A stretch of 64,000 nt of DNA from the NCBI GenBank assembly GCA_963693085.1, contig OY856409.1, positions 1,336,687,915-1,336,751,914 of the forward strand, read 5' to 3'. How positions within the stretch are numbered: position 1 is the stretch's first letter; each line of letters begins with the position of its first letter. A program made the position numbers and the translations under genes. Source of the stretch: Alisma plantago-aquatica (lineage: Eukaryota; Streptophyta; Magnoliopsida; Alismatales; Alismataceae). Shown here in pieces: positions 53,183-63,031 of this stretch. The notes below the pieces were generated by a model, which made no database searches, was not told the DNA's origin, and was given only the letters and a program-made list of their open reading frames with translations.

Positions 53183-53346
53183 ACCCGGCCAGCGTAGCCC
53201 GGGCGGTCAAGCCAGCGCGCCCCTCATGAAGGGTCGCTGGTTCGATTCCCCGCTCGGGTCAGTTGTATTTACCAACCTCTTGGGTCATCCGGGCTCTGGC
53301 ACCTGTTTGGAGAGGGGGTGGGCTTCGGCCCATGCAGATCCAAAAA
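53183..53346 (+). mobile_element. tRNA-derived SINE, about 164 bp
   Basis: Perfect 16-bp target duplications flank the unit. The head has Pol III promoter boxes: GTAGCCCGGGCGGTC as a box A relative and GGTTCGATTCC (53241-53251) as a perfect box B, spaced as in a tRNA. A tRNA-unrelated body (GGGCTTCGGCCCATGCAGAT) follows, ending in a short A-run (CAAAAAA). Length, duplications, promoter and tail are the SINE hallmarks. It is transcribed by Pol III in active relatives and moved by a LINE enzyme. Confidence 0.85.
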
Positions 53347-53362
53347 AGTTATTATGTGAGAA
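53347..53362. repeat. target-site duplication, right copy (SINE)
   Basis: AGTTATTATGTGAGAA, identical to 53167-53182. Confidence 0.85.
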
Positions 53363-53879
53363 GTAACATGTGGACCCTTCTACAACCCCCTTCTTGGACC
53401 CCTTCCCCGGGAAGACTTTGGTGGCATGGTCAAGGGATACGGTAGAGAGAGGAAGGTGCATGTTTGATATTTTGATTGAGAAAAACACAAAGGTAGAGGA
53501 TAGTAGGAAGATAGAAATAGAAAATAGGATGAAGGGGGAGGGAAGTAGTAGAAAGAGAGTGAAACAAAATGAATATGAAGGAGGGAGCGGGAAGTTGTGA
53601 GAAGAGACATAAATAATGGTCGATGGGTGAAATGTATTGCATATTGGATATAACATATTAGTAAAATGCTTGAAAACACATACTTAACACAAACAAAACG
53701 CAATATAGATATAATACAGTGTATAAAGCGTCAAATTAATAATAAAAATCAAATAATTATCAAACAAACAAATAAAATCCAAATACATGGACATGAATAC
53801 TCCCGGATATCACTCCTATACACAATAATTTGCCTTATTTTTATTCTATATAACTTACCTTTTGATCTAAGATGACTTT
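53363..53879. other. unassigned sequence
   Basis: Short frames on both strands (53370-53600 plus, 53285-53703 minus) are biased by purine-rich composition. No family recognised. Confidence 0.35.
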
Positions 53880-54865
53880 CATGGACCTAATAGTTTAGGG
53901 TGCACTCCCACACTTTGTCGTTGGGTTGTGATCATGTGACATACATCATCTTAGACATTGCCATGCATATAAGTAATTGGCCTCAATAATGAAATTTATC
54001 ACATTTTCGTACATAAACTCCATCCAACTTGGCATCATAACATAAAATAATAGATGGGTTGGAGTTGCAATTTGTAACTCGTGCACTTATTTGAAGTAAT
54101 ACTTTGAACTCTAGTTTGTTTTTTAATAATTAACATAATATCATCGCAAATGACACGCCAAGGGAATACATCATGAACTTTCATAGTCAAATCATCCATA
54201 AGCATAGAAAAGAAATATGGTCTCAGAGTTGATCCTTATAAATTAGGAATCTTGGAGTTTTCCCTCTAGAGTCATACTGCTCACATATGAGATGACATAC
54301 ATGGATTTAATCAAATCAATGTATTCAGACAACAATATCCTCCAAGCGTAAAATCTATCAATGTTTGATAATTAGCCTTTTCTAAAATAATGAGCAATCA
54401 TTTGGATATCTTTTTTATTTTCTCTATACTTTTGCATAAGCCTCCATAACATAAATTGTAGTATATTATGAATCGTATTGACATGAAACAAAATTGTTTG
54501 TGTAAAATGTGTTTTTGGTCTCTATATGTGCTTAATAATCCTCTTACAATGCTTAATGATTTGACATGTCAACTTGATAGCTCTACATTTTGTTCAAATA
54601 TGTATAACACTTATTCTTCTTGATGGGGACATGGTATTTTCCTCCACTCATCTACTTTTTTTGTCCTAAGAATATAATTGATGGATTATGTTAACCACTT
54701 ATCTTAGTTCACCCCCATACTCTTCTATACATCAACACAGTTACCATCTAACCTACATGCCTTTATCATTTTCTTAATATTCTTGATCTCTAATTGAGTA
54801 ATCTATCATGTGTGGGTAATGTCTCATGTACCACAACGACACAAGTCTTTTACATTATTTAAAGT
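53880..54865 (-). pseudogene. RTE-type LINE reverse transcriptase relic
   Basis: The minus strand contains, across frames, ILRTKKVDEWRKIPC (RT start), VEYIDLIKSMYVISYVSS-like residues (finger and palm), then RPYFFSMLMDDLTMKVHDVF and PWRVICDDIMLI. The last aligns with the SPYLF...DEL...VPWCMLFADDIVLI block of plant RTE elements and keeps both Asp of the active site. Many stops. It would be the enzyme for target-primed copying. The upstream part resumes at about 55266 after an interruption. Confidence 0.7.
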
Positions 54866-55265
54866 TATGTATTGAAAAACTTACGGAAATGTTTTTCTCA
54901 TTTATTCAGTTTGTATTGGATTAGTGTGAAAGTCATCTTTCCTGACTCACTTACATGGTGGTGCCTACCTCGCTTCGATGCATGCCTTGCTTCGGTGCCC
55001 TCATGGGGTTGTTGCCTACATGAGTACTTTAGGATTGGGCTCTGATGAGTGACACTTTGCTAGGAGTTTCATCACCAGCTATTGCATTCCTCATAGGAGA
55101 TCATGATGCTTGAGTTGATTCTTGACTTCCGTTCTACCTACCTCACCTCTATAAATAGGAGCACCCCTACCCCAGAAACAATTTCAAAAAAAAATCCCTA
55201 GTCTTTCATCGCGCAAAGGAGAAATTGACGTGGGTAGAGAGAGTTGAGCTAGTAGTAGAATCAAA
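54866..55265 (+). mobile_element. LTR-like insertion in the LINE relic
   Basis: The stretch breaks the LINE coding order. CTCTATAAATAGGAGC at 55147-55162 is a strong plus-strand TATA box followed by a short leader, as in LTRs. No clear ends or target duplication. A solo LTR is plausible. Confidence 0.35.
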
Positions 55266-55690
55266 CATAGGTTAGCAAAGTCAATCAGTTTGGCATCATC
55301 GTCTATAAACAACTACCATATTCATTCTCGATGCACTTCATTTGGACAAGATCAAGTATCCATTTTTTATTATGGTTTTTCCTTTTCTAGTATCTAGATT
55401 GCTTTTAATGTCTTCAAAGTATTTAGTTCTTGCCTCTTGGACTACTTTCTTAGCCTTCTTCTTTTCTTAGTTGATACTCTAGAATGTTTTATTATCAATA
55501 TTTGGTAATCTTGTGAAAATCTCCCACTTAATTTTTATATGTTTGTGGAGTTCGGCACTCTATCACTATGTATCTTTATTCGGGGACCCATAACCTTTTT
55601 GTTCCCCTCAAACATTCCTAGAAATCTTGTAATATAAGCGCTAAACACCATGGACACATCATGTTAACTTAGAATCGAAGTTCCACCTTC
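55266..55690 (-). pseudogene. RTE-type LINE relic, endonuclease-RT linker
   Basis: The minus strand reads KKAKKVVQEARTKYFEDIKS and NLDTRKGKT (about 55382-55470), LVQMKCIENEYGS further down, and RFLGMFEGNKKVMGPRIKIH upstream. These match the linker of plant RTE elements (KKEAKKAVSEARTKAYEDLY, VAKEVLG-type, DLDQVKCIKDE). The endonuclease itself is not visible. Confidence 0.6.
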
Positions 55691-55703
55691 CATGATATAT
55701 AAT

Positions 55704-56013
55704 TGTGGCACCCCAACCTCCATATTAGAGCACAAACACACCATGAGGGTCGGAATGGCCACAAAGTGAGAAGAAACCTTATAAACAAACTATGAACAGA
55801 TCTTGCTTAGAATCATAAACTAAGAAGGCAAGGAATACATAAAAATCCAACACTTCATGTAAGATCAAAGAAAAGGGGTGTTATTTTCATTGGCATGCAG
55901 GTAATTGTAAAACATTCATCTTAAGTGGCCAGGATCACCACTTGTTTATACAAAAGATCGCCGTGCTCATATATACCATATAAGCATCATATACAATAAA
56001 TACAAGACAAAAA
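55704..56013 (-). mobile_element. Ty3/gypsy LTR fragment cut by copia J
   Basis: The start TGTGGCACCCCAACCTCC resembles the TGTGGCGACCC start at 242 and the TGTCACGGAACC start at 42078, all read as minus-strand LTR 3' ends. The remainder probably lies beyond copia J outside the window. Confidence 0.4.
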
Positions 56014-57206
56014 TGTTGGTATGTATGCCCATAGAGCAAGTCATATGATGATTGTAATGGGATACTTTGTAAATGATTTGAATAATAATATAAAGGCAAT
56101 TTCCAATCTATATGTTTAAACTGTTTCTGAGATGATGGTGTAACATGACAGATGTCTAAAGATTGTTTTACTCAATGACGTATGCTTTTGGGTTGAGGAC
56201 CTAAACGATGAGATCATACGGATGCTAAGAGTATTCTTTCTTGTTTGGTCCCTAGTCGGTTGTTATTGTGGAAATAACCATAGACATCAATAACACTAAA
56301 GACTAGATTGTGTGTTGGTTGATGACAGAATCTCATTAGTCATGATATGGTGATATCAAACCAAGCACATAGGTACTTGTTAGAGAACAAGGTATCGGAC
56401 AGACCCACCGTGAGAGTGACAAATGAAACCATGACATGGTAGTCACAGTCAGCTCTCACAGTGATGGTGGTGAGTGTGATTCTTAGACCTGAAATCATTG
56501 CACTCAACACATGTCGTTGGGTACACTTTGACATCATCAAACGCAGTCCTGAAACATGGGTTGTTATAAAGGTGATGATTGGGTGGCTTTGACACATGGG
56601 GCTTTTGAGGGGTGAGTGATAGATATGGGATTTGTCCCTCCTGAGGGAGTTTGATATCCTTGGCCACTTGATGAGTAGGATTGAGAAAGGCATGCGCATG
56701 CACGTGTGAATCAATATGTGATATTGATGTCATACACATCTCACTCGGTCTACTCTGAGATCAAGGAAATGAATGAACATTGACAGGATATGACTGTTCC
56801 ATGCCTCGAGTTCATTCGGGATATCAGTGACAAAGGAATTATACATTCACTGTAACACCATTCACGGATTGTAGGATGAAAGTTGTTCTCCAACTTTCTA
56901 CTTTCACTTGGGTAGCAATGATGTGTGACTAGGCACCGCTCTTTGCTTGTGAAGTCATAAGAGTTATGGACTTTCACTGCCAACGTGAAATGGACCTGCA
57001 GGGTCACACACATAGGATTTAACATGGAAGAGGAGTTTTGTCCACAAGCAATGTTTAGATTGATTACTAAAGGAGTTTAGTAGTTCAATTAAACACTCAA
57101 TTAATCGATAGCTCAATATCATAATGTTCAAGGTGTTGAACGCATTGATTGGAGTATCGGATTGATTGAAATCGCATTTGACTGATTCTGCAAAATCTGC
57201 ATTCCC

Positions 57207-57600
57207 AACCGATCGGTTCATGTGATGAACCGGTCGGCTGAGGTTGGTGAACCGTTCAGCTCAATTGTTGAACCGATCGGCTCATGCACAAAGTGAAATG
57301 ACCGGTTCAAGTGTTGAACCGATCGGTTCAACTGGTGCAATTGAGCAACTTGGGAAAGTAGGATTGGTGAGAATTTTCCTTTCGTTTCAATTGCCCAATT
57401 CGATTGGTAATAATATTGGTATTCGATACCAATTGGGAAAGAAACAAGGAAAGTCAATCGGGAACCAACCTGAAACCCCAACCGACCGGTTCATGAGTGA
57501 ACCGATCGATTCAAGGGTCCCAAACGATCGGTTCAGTGGTGAACCGATCGGTTCAGGTCCCCAACCGACCGGTTCACTTATGAACCGATCGGTTCAGGTT
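57207..57600. promoter_or_regulatory. array of GAACCGATCGGTTC palindromes in U3
   Basis: About twelve perfect or near-perfect copies of the 14-bp palindrome GAACCGATCGGTTC occur in two clusters (57207-57330 and 57479-57600), the second ending about 95 bases before the TATA box. Variants differ mostly at the central GATC (GACC, GGTC, GTTC). The location suggests binding sites for a dimeric factor, or hairpins. Function is an inference. Confidence 0.6.
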
Positions 57601-57694
57601 GCGAGATGGTTGCTTCTTGTGGAAAATCTCGAACCCTTCTACTCCTGCTTTAGTCCCGTATTGCCGGGCACAGAGAACCCTGTCCCATGACCCG

Positions 57695-57710
57695 CCTATA
57701 TATATAGGGG
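57695..57710 (+). promoter_or_regulatory. TATA box of copia J
   Basis: CCTATATATATAGGGG within the LTR, followed by the expected R/U5 region. Transcription of the element probably begins about 30 bases downstream. Confidence 0.7.
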
Positions 57711-58263
57711 TATTGGGGAGCTTCTCAGAGTACAACTTAGTGCAAGTTGATTGCTCTGCAAAGTTGTCGTTCTCTCTGGTTTTGGTAACCGAGAGAGAGC
57801 CCGAGCAAGTGCTTCTCGCAAAGGGAGGTGCAGCAAGGGAAGGACAACTGCAGTTGCAATTGACAGCAGGAGAGTGTGTTGGCGACTAGTACGTCAACAG
57901 GAGGGTGCGACTCCTTCCACTTCCTTATGGGACAAGGAGAGTGGAGTTCCGGGTGGTCCGTGTGGACTACTTCAGAGGCGGGAGGTCACTGCCGCTCAGG
58001 AGGACAACCGTCATCTGACAGTCCGGTAGGAGGAGGAGTCTTCAGTCCCGGTGCGACCAGGAGCTGCACAGACACCGTCCAAGACCGGAGGTGAAGACCG
58101 CGCAAGGCGCGTGGTATTGTCGCCGAGCAAGCCTCGGGACAAGGTATGATTCACAAACCATCTTTCCTATTATATAGATGTTGACGCGATTCCTTTTGTT
58201 CCGGGTTTGGGGAGAAATTTTTTTTGTTTCTGCTGCTTCTCTGCCTCCTCCAAAACCCTTCAG

Positions 58264-58276
58264 TGGTATGAGAGCC
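58264..58276 (+). other. primer-binding site of copia J
   Basis: TGGTATGAGAGCC, one base different from the usual TGGTATCAGAGCC. Confidence 0.85.
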
Positions 58277-59647
58277 ACGTCAACCTCTCTATATTTTAGG
58301 ATTATCGATATGATCGATTTTGGTTTGTCGCCTTTATTTATTGCATGCGATGCGAATAATATCGGCTTTATACATGTCCAATCCACAAATCCCTAATATA
58401 CATATATGATATGTAATATTAATGCACTCGATACGCGTCACCCTTAAACGAGTTTTGTGGTGGATGTGTAGCATGATTATGGCCTATAAACCCCTATATC
58501 TGTGTGTGGTTGTCTGTGTGGTTGCTTGCATCTCGGTCTGCGCACCGATTCCCTTTCTCCTATTCCTGATGTAACTCGAAATAATTCGAGAATTCTTTTC
58601 CTACCTTTGCTCCCCCCGAATGTAACTCGGGGTTTCACAATTCAATTGTAAATAGGATAGATTTTATTTCCTGTTATGTCAAAAGAACGGCGGACAACCT
58701 GTAGGCAATCGGTTCAAGGAGTGAACCGATCGGTTGGTGATCCAGACGGCCGGTTCGAGGAACGAGATGATCGGGTGGCGACCTGAGGAGATGCACGATG
58801 ACCGGTGAACCGATCGGCTGGAGGCGCCAGTCGATCGGCTGGTGGCACCCGAACAACCAACATGATGGCGAGCCGATCAGTCATGGAGATGAGCTGATCA
58901 AACCCAGAAAGGCAGGCACAGATTTCATCTTGTACATGTTGTATATGATGTAGACCTAGATGACCGTGATTCCTCTTGGCTCGAGGAATCACAAATAGGA
59001 TGGCCATAATCATTGCTTTTTATCGTTTATGCATGTTTTCTGTGGGATATAGCATGTATATGATACGTACTATATATTGTGGTGATTGGATATGTATATG
59101 TATATAAAACCAAATCTCTCATTAAATATTAAGTCTTATATGCCTTCCATTAGCGACACACATGGCAAACTTGATCGACCAAGCGTAGGTTACGCCAAAG
59201 CGTGGTGCGCCATCTATCTTGTGGAAGTGTGAAGGGTCGACATGTAGGTTCTGCCAAAGCAGGGTGCATGTTTACCGTGTCGGCTTTTGGGTTAGACTTA
59301 ACTGGTGATTCTTAGAGCGTCTAAGCCCAGAGGCACGGAATGTTCATGGCAAGGTGTTGCGCATGTTCATTCATCAAGAGTTGCATATGATGCAATTGGC
59401 AAGAGTTGCCTACCCGGAAGATCTGAGTTGTGGGTGACAGCCAAAGCTGGTCCATGGCTTAGAGGATTCTAGGATCTTGACCCACTAGAAGATTGTACGC
59501 TGCAATCTTCCGAATTGATGGTGAGGGCTATCAATTTGAGTCAAAATAGTGGAAACGGTAATTAATTAAAGGCATAATTAACTATCGTCAAATTTTATTC
59601 AAATCAAATCAAAAAGGTTTTGACAAATGCAAATTTTCTCTTGTAGA
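58277..59647 (+). other. 5' leader of copia J
   Basis: No coding domain. A further cluster of GAACCGATCGGTT and CCGATCGGCTGG words lies at 58705-58860. GTAGGTTNYGCCAAAGC is repeated at about 59184 and 59244. The packaging signal would be expected here but cannot be identified. Confidence 0.6.
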
Positions 59648-62560
59648 ATGGCAAAAGAATCATCTTTTAAAATGGGCAAATTAATTGAGAATAAATTCCA
59701 TAACTGGTTGAGGACTGTGAGAAGTGTTCTGCACAATCCAGATATACCAGGAGCCTTAGAATCCACTCTATGTACGCTTAATGCGTTGGTGAAGAGGAAA
59801 GTAGGTAAGGGAGAGAAGTGTTCTCTCGCCAAACCAATTTCTTCTACATGGAGAGGATGGAAGGAACAATGGAAGAAGAAGTCGGAGATAGAGATCTCTA
59901 CTTCTGGTGTATACGTGATAGAGATTAACTTTACTAATTCTTTGTCATGGGTACTTGATACCGGATGTGGATCTCACATTTGTTTAAATGTGAAGGATCT
60001 TAAGAGAAGTAGGCCTTTGGGGAAAGGCGAGGTTGAACTATGTGTTGCCAATGGGGCAAGAGTTGCCGCCAATGCCGTAGGAACCTATGAGTTAACTCTA
60101 CCTAGTGGGCTAATAATAGAGTTGAAGAACTGCTATTATGTACCTGCCATAAATAGGAATATCATCTCCGTCTCTTGTTTGGACAAAGATGGATTTGAAT
60201 TTCTTATTAAGAATGGAAAGTGTTCCATTTCTAAAGATGGGATCTTTTATGGCAGTGCCCCTATGTCTTATGGTCTATACTTGATAGACTTGGAGACAAG
60301 TGTATACAACGTAAACACCAAAAAGCAAAAACTCAACGACTCAAACAAAACATATCTCTGGCATTGTCGTCTAGGGCACATAAATGAGAAACACATTTCT
60401 AGACTCCATAAAGATGGTTATCTAGACTCTTTTGATTATGAATCAATAGAGACATGTGAATCTTATTTGTTGGGTAAGATGACCAAGACTCCCTTTTCAG
60501 GTAAAGGTGAGAGAGCTAGTGATCTATTAGGACTCATACATACTGATGTATGTGGGCCTTTTAGAACTAATGCCAGAGGTGGGTATCAGTACTTCATTAC
60601 CTTTACTGATGACTTCAGTAGGTATGGCTATGTGTACCTGATGAAACATAAGTCAGAAACCCTTGAAAGGTTCAAGGATTTCATGAATGAAGTACAGAAC
60701 CAGCTTGGTAAAAGTATTAAGGCACTTCGTTCCGATCGAGGTGGAGAATACTTGAGCCAGGAGTTTGAGGACCTTCTGCGAGCCCGTGGTATTGTATCAC
60801 AATGGACTCTGCCTGGAACACCACAGCATAATGGTGTGTCTGAAAGAAGGAATCGCACATTGTTAGATATGGTGCGATCTATGATGAGTTTTGCTGATCT
60901 TCCAATTTCTTTCTGGGGTTATGCTCTTGAAACCGCCACGTTTACACTTAACCGTGTACCATCTAAATCGGTTCAAAAGACACCATATGAGATATGGACT
61001 GGGAAGCGTCCCAATTTGTCTTTTATGAAGATTTGGGGTTGTGGGGCTTACGTCAAGAAAATGTTTCCTGATAAGCTTGGACCCAAATCTGATAAATGTT
61101 ACTTTATTGGATATCCCAAGGAGACCAAGGGATACTATCTATACCACCCTACCGACAACAAAGTGTTTGTTGCCAGGGATGCTGTGTTCCTAGAGAAGGA
61201 ATTTATTTCCAAAGGAAACAGTGGGAGGAATATAGAGCTTGAAGAGGTTCAAGCCCAACAAGAGAACATTGAATCGATAGATGTACCAGAGAAAAATGTA
61301 GATTCACAAGGTGTTGTGGAATCTCAGTCTCCTCAGGTAACACAAGGACCTCGTAGATCTAGTAGGACTCGCCTTGAACCTGAGAGGTTCGGATACCTTG
61401 TAACTCAGGAAGGTGGAGAGTTGATCATAGATGATGATCCAACTACCTACGTAGAGGCTATGGAGGGACCATATTCTGAGAAATGGCTTGAAGCCATGAG
61501 ATCCGAGATGGAATCCATGTACTCCAACAAAGTATGGACTTTGGTGGAACCACCCGAAGGGGTAAAACCCATAGGGTGCAAGTGGGTCTTTAAGAAAAAG
61601 ACTGACATGGATGGTAATGTGCAAACTTATAAAGGCAGATTGGTTGCGAAGGGTTTTCGACAAATTCAAGATGTTGACTATGACGAAAACTTTTCTCCAG
61701 TTGCCATGATTAAGTCCATCAGGATCATGCTTGCTATTGCAGCTTATTATGACTATGAGATTTGGCAGATGGATGTTAAAATCGCATTCCTTAATGGGAA
61801 TATACATGAGGATGTGTACATGACACAACCTGAAGGTTTTGTAGATCCAAAGAATGCCAATAAAGTCTGTAAACTGCAAAGGTCAATCTATGGATTGAAG
61901 CAAGCGTCTCAGAGTTGGAATCTTCGATTTGATGAAAAAGTCAAAGTGTTTGGCTTTATTCAAAATGAAGATGAACCTTGTGTGTACAAGAAGGTTAGTG
62001 GGAGCTCGACCACATTCCTCATATTGTATGTGGATGACATACTTTTGATGGGGAATGATGTCTTAGCCTTAGAGAAGGTAAATACTTGGCTTGGGAAAAC
62101 TTTCTCAATGAAGGACTTAGGAGAAGCATCTTATATTCTAGGAATTAAGATCTATAGAGATAGATCTAGAAGGCTTCTCGGACTAAGTCAGAGCACGTAC
62201 ATTGACAAGGTGCTGAAGCGGTTCAGCATGGAGAACTCAAAGAGAGGCAACGTCCCTATGCTACATGGAGTTACCGTCTCTAGAGCTCAATGTCCCCAAT
62301 CTTGTGAAGAGAGGGAGCGTATGAATGGGATCCCATACGCATCAGCCATAGGATCCATCATGTACGCTATGTTGTGCACACGCCCAGATGTCTCGTATGC
62401 TCTTAGCATGACGAGCAGGTACCAGTCTGATCCCGGGGATGCTCACTGGACAGCCGTGAAGAACATCCTCAAGTACTTGCGAAGGACTAAGGATCGTTTT
62501 CTTGTGTACGGCGGTGAGGAAGAGCTGGTTGTAAAGGGTTACACCGATGCAAGCTTCTAA
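59648..62560 (+). CDS. copia J gag(deleted)-protease-integrase-RT polyprotein, stops in RNase H
   Basis: The open frame runs from 59627; the start MAKESSFKMGKL at 59648 is chosen because it matches Gag starts of this family. Residue numbers count from 59627. Gag is cut to about 90 residues without a CCHC knuckle. Protease DTG is intact at 111-113. The integrase zinc domain has Cys280 changed to Tyr (TCESYLLGK). The integrase triad is complete: Asp307, Asp370, Glu406 with the exact DD35E spacing. The linker to RT is Ser/Gln/Glu-rich. RT has Asp716 (MDVK) and YVDD at 801-804. RNase H begins (GYTDASF), then TAA at 62558-62560. Cytosolic particle enzymes in active relatives. Confidence 0.9.
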   Translation: MAKESSFKMGKLIENKFHNWLRTVRSVLHNPDIPGALESTLCTLNALVKRKVGKGEKCSLAKPISSTWRGWKEQWKKKSEIEISTSGVYVIEINFTNSLSWVLDTGCGSHICLNVKDLKRSRPLGKGEVELCVANGARVAANAVGTYELTLPSGLIIELKNCYYVPAINRNIISVSCLDKDGFEFLIKNGKCSISKDGIFYGSAPMSYGLYLIDLETSVYNVNTKKQKLNDSNKTYLWHCRLGHINEKHISRLHKDGYLDSFDYESIETCESYLLGKMTKTPFSGKGERASDLLGLIHTDVCGPFRTNARGGYQYFITFTDDFSRYGYVYLMKHKSETLERFKDFMNEVQNQLGKSIKALRSDRGGEYLSQEFEDLLRARGIVSQWTLPGTPQHNGVSERRNRTLLDMVRSMMSFADLPISFWGYALETATFTLNRVPSKSVQKTPYEIWTGKRPNLSFMKIWGCGAYVKKMFPDKLGPKSDKCYFIGYPKETKGYYLYHPTDNKVFVARDAVFLEKEFISKGNSGRNIELEEVQAQQENIESIDVPEKNVDSQGVVESQSPQVTQGPRRSSRTRLEPERFGYLVTQEGGELIIDDDPTTYVEAMEGPYSEKWLEAMRSEMESMYSNKVWTLVEPPEGVKPIGCKWVFKKKTDMDGNVQTYKGRLVAKGFRQIQDVDYDENFSPVAMIKSIRIMLAIAAYYDYEIWQMDVKIAFLNGNIHEDVYMTQPEGFVDPKNANKVCKLQRSIYGLKQASQSWNLRFDEKVKVFGFIQNEDEPCVYKKVSGSSTTFLILYVDDILLMGNDVLALEKVNTWLGKTFSMKDLGEASYILGIKIYRDRSRRLLGLSQSTYIDKVLKRFSMENSKRGNVPMLHGVTVSRAQCPQSCEERERMNGIPYASAIGSIMYAMLCTRPDVSYALSMTSRYQSDPGDAHWTAVKNILKYLRRTKDRFLVYGGEEELVVKGYTDASF

Positions 62561-63016
62561 ACTGATAAAGATGATTACAGATCGCAGTCAGGATTTGTGT
62601 TTTGCCTTAATAATGGAGCTGTGAGCTGGAAGAGTTCCAAGCAAGAAACAGTTGCCGATTCTACTACAGAGGCCGAGTATATTGCTGCTTCGCATGCAGC
62701 AAAGGAGGCTGTGTGGATCAGGAAGTTCATCTCTGAACTTGGTGTAGTTCCCAGTAGCTGTGATGCAATTCAGCTTTATTGTGACAACAATGGAGCTATT
62801 GCACAAGCTAAGGAGCCCAGATCACATCAGCGGTCCAAGCACATACTGCGGCGCTTCCATCTCATACGAGAGATCGTACAGCGAGGAGATGTGAAGATTT
62901 GCAAATTACCAACTGAAGACAACATAGTTGATCCACTGACTAAGGCCCTTTCTCAGCAGAAGCATGATGGTCATGCTAGGTCACAAGGACTGCATTTCCT
63001 TAGTGACTGGCTCTAA
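62561..63016 (+). pseudogene. copia J RNase H remainder beyond the stop
   Basis: The same frame as the upstream polyprotein continues after TAA: TDKDDYRSQSGFVFCLNNGA, then WKSSKQETVADSTTEAEYIA, LYCDNNGAIAQAKEP and RSKHILRRFHLIREIV to SDWL and a stop at 63016. Relatives have a Gln codon at the TAA, so a single CAA-to-TAA change accounts for it. Without that stop the frame would be about 1129 residues from 59627. Confidence 0.88.
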
Positions 63017-63031
63017 GTGCAAGTGGGAGTC
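63017..63031 (+). other. polypurine tract of copia J
   Basis: GTGCAAGTGGGAGTC directly before the 3' LTR. Confidence 0.8.

Larger units (their letters stand above)
56014..58262 (+). repeat. 5' LTR of copia J
   Basis: 2249 bp from TGTTGGTATGTATGCCC to AAAACCCTTCA, with TG...CA ends and the primer site one base later. U3 holds a palindrome array (57207-57600) and the TATA box. The preceding five bases are AAAAA; the matching 3' duplication lies outside the window. Confidence 0.92.

Noticed and set aside
53183..53260. Functional tRNA gene
   Set aside because: Box A is degenerate, no tidy acceptor or anticodon stem can be drawn, and the unit has a tail and 16-bp target duplications as a SINE does.
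56340..57025. Minus-strand ORFs repeated at 63358-63999, suggesting a duplicated gene
   Set aside because: They are the same stretch of the copia J 5' and 3' LTRs, not genes.
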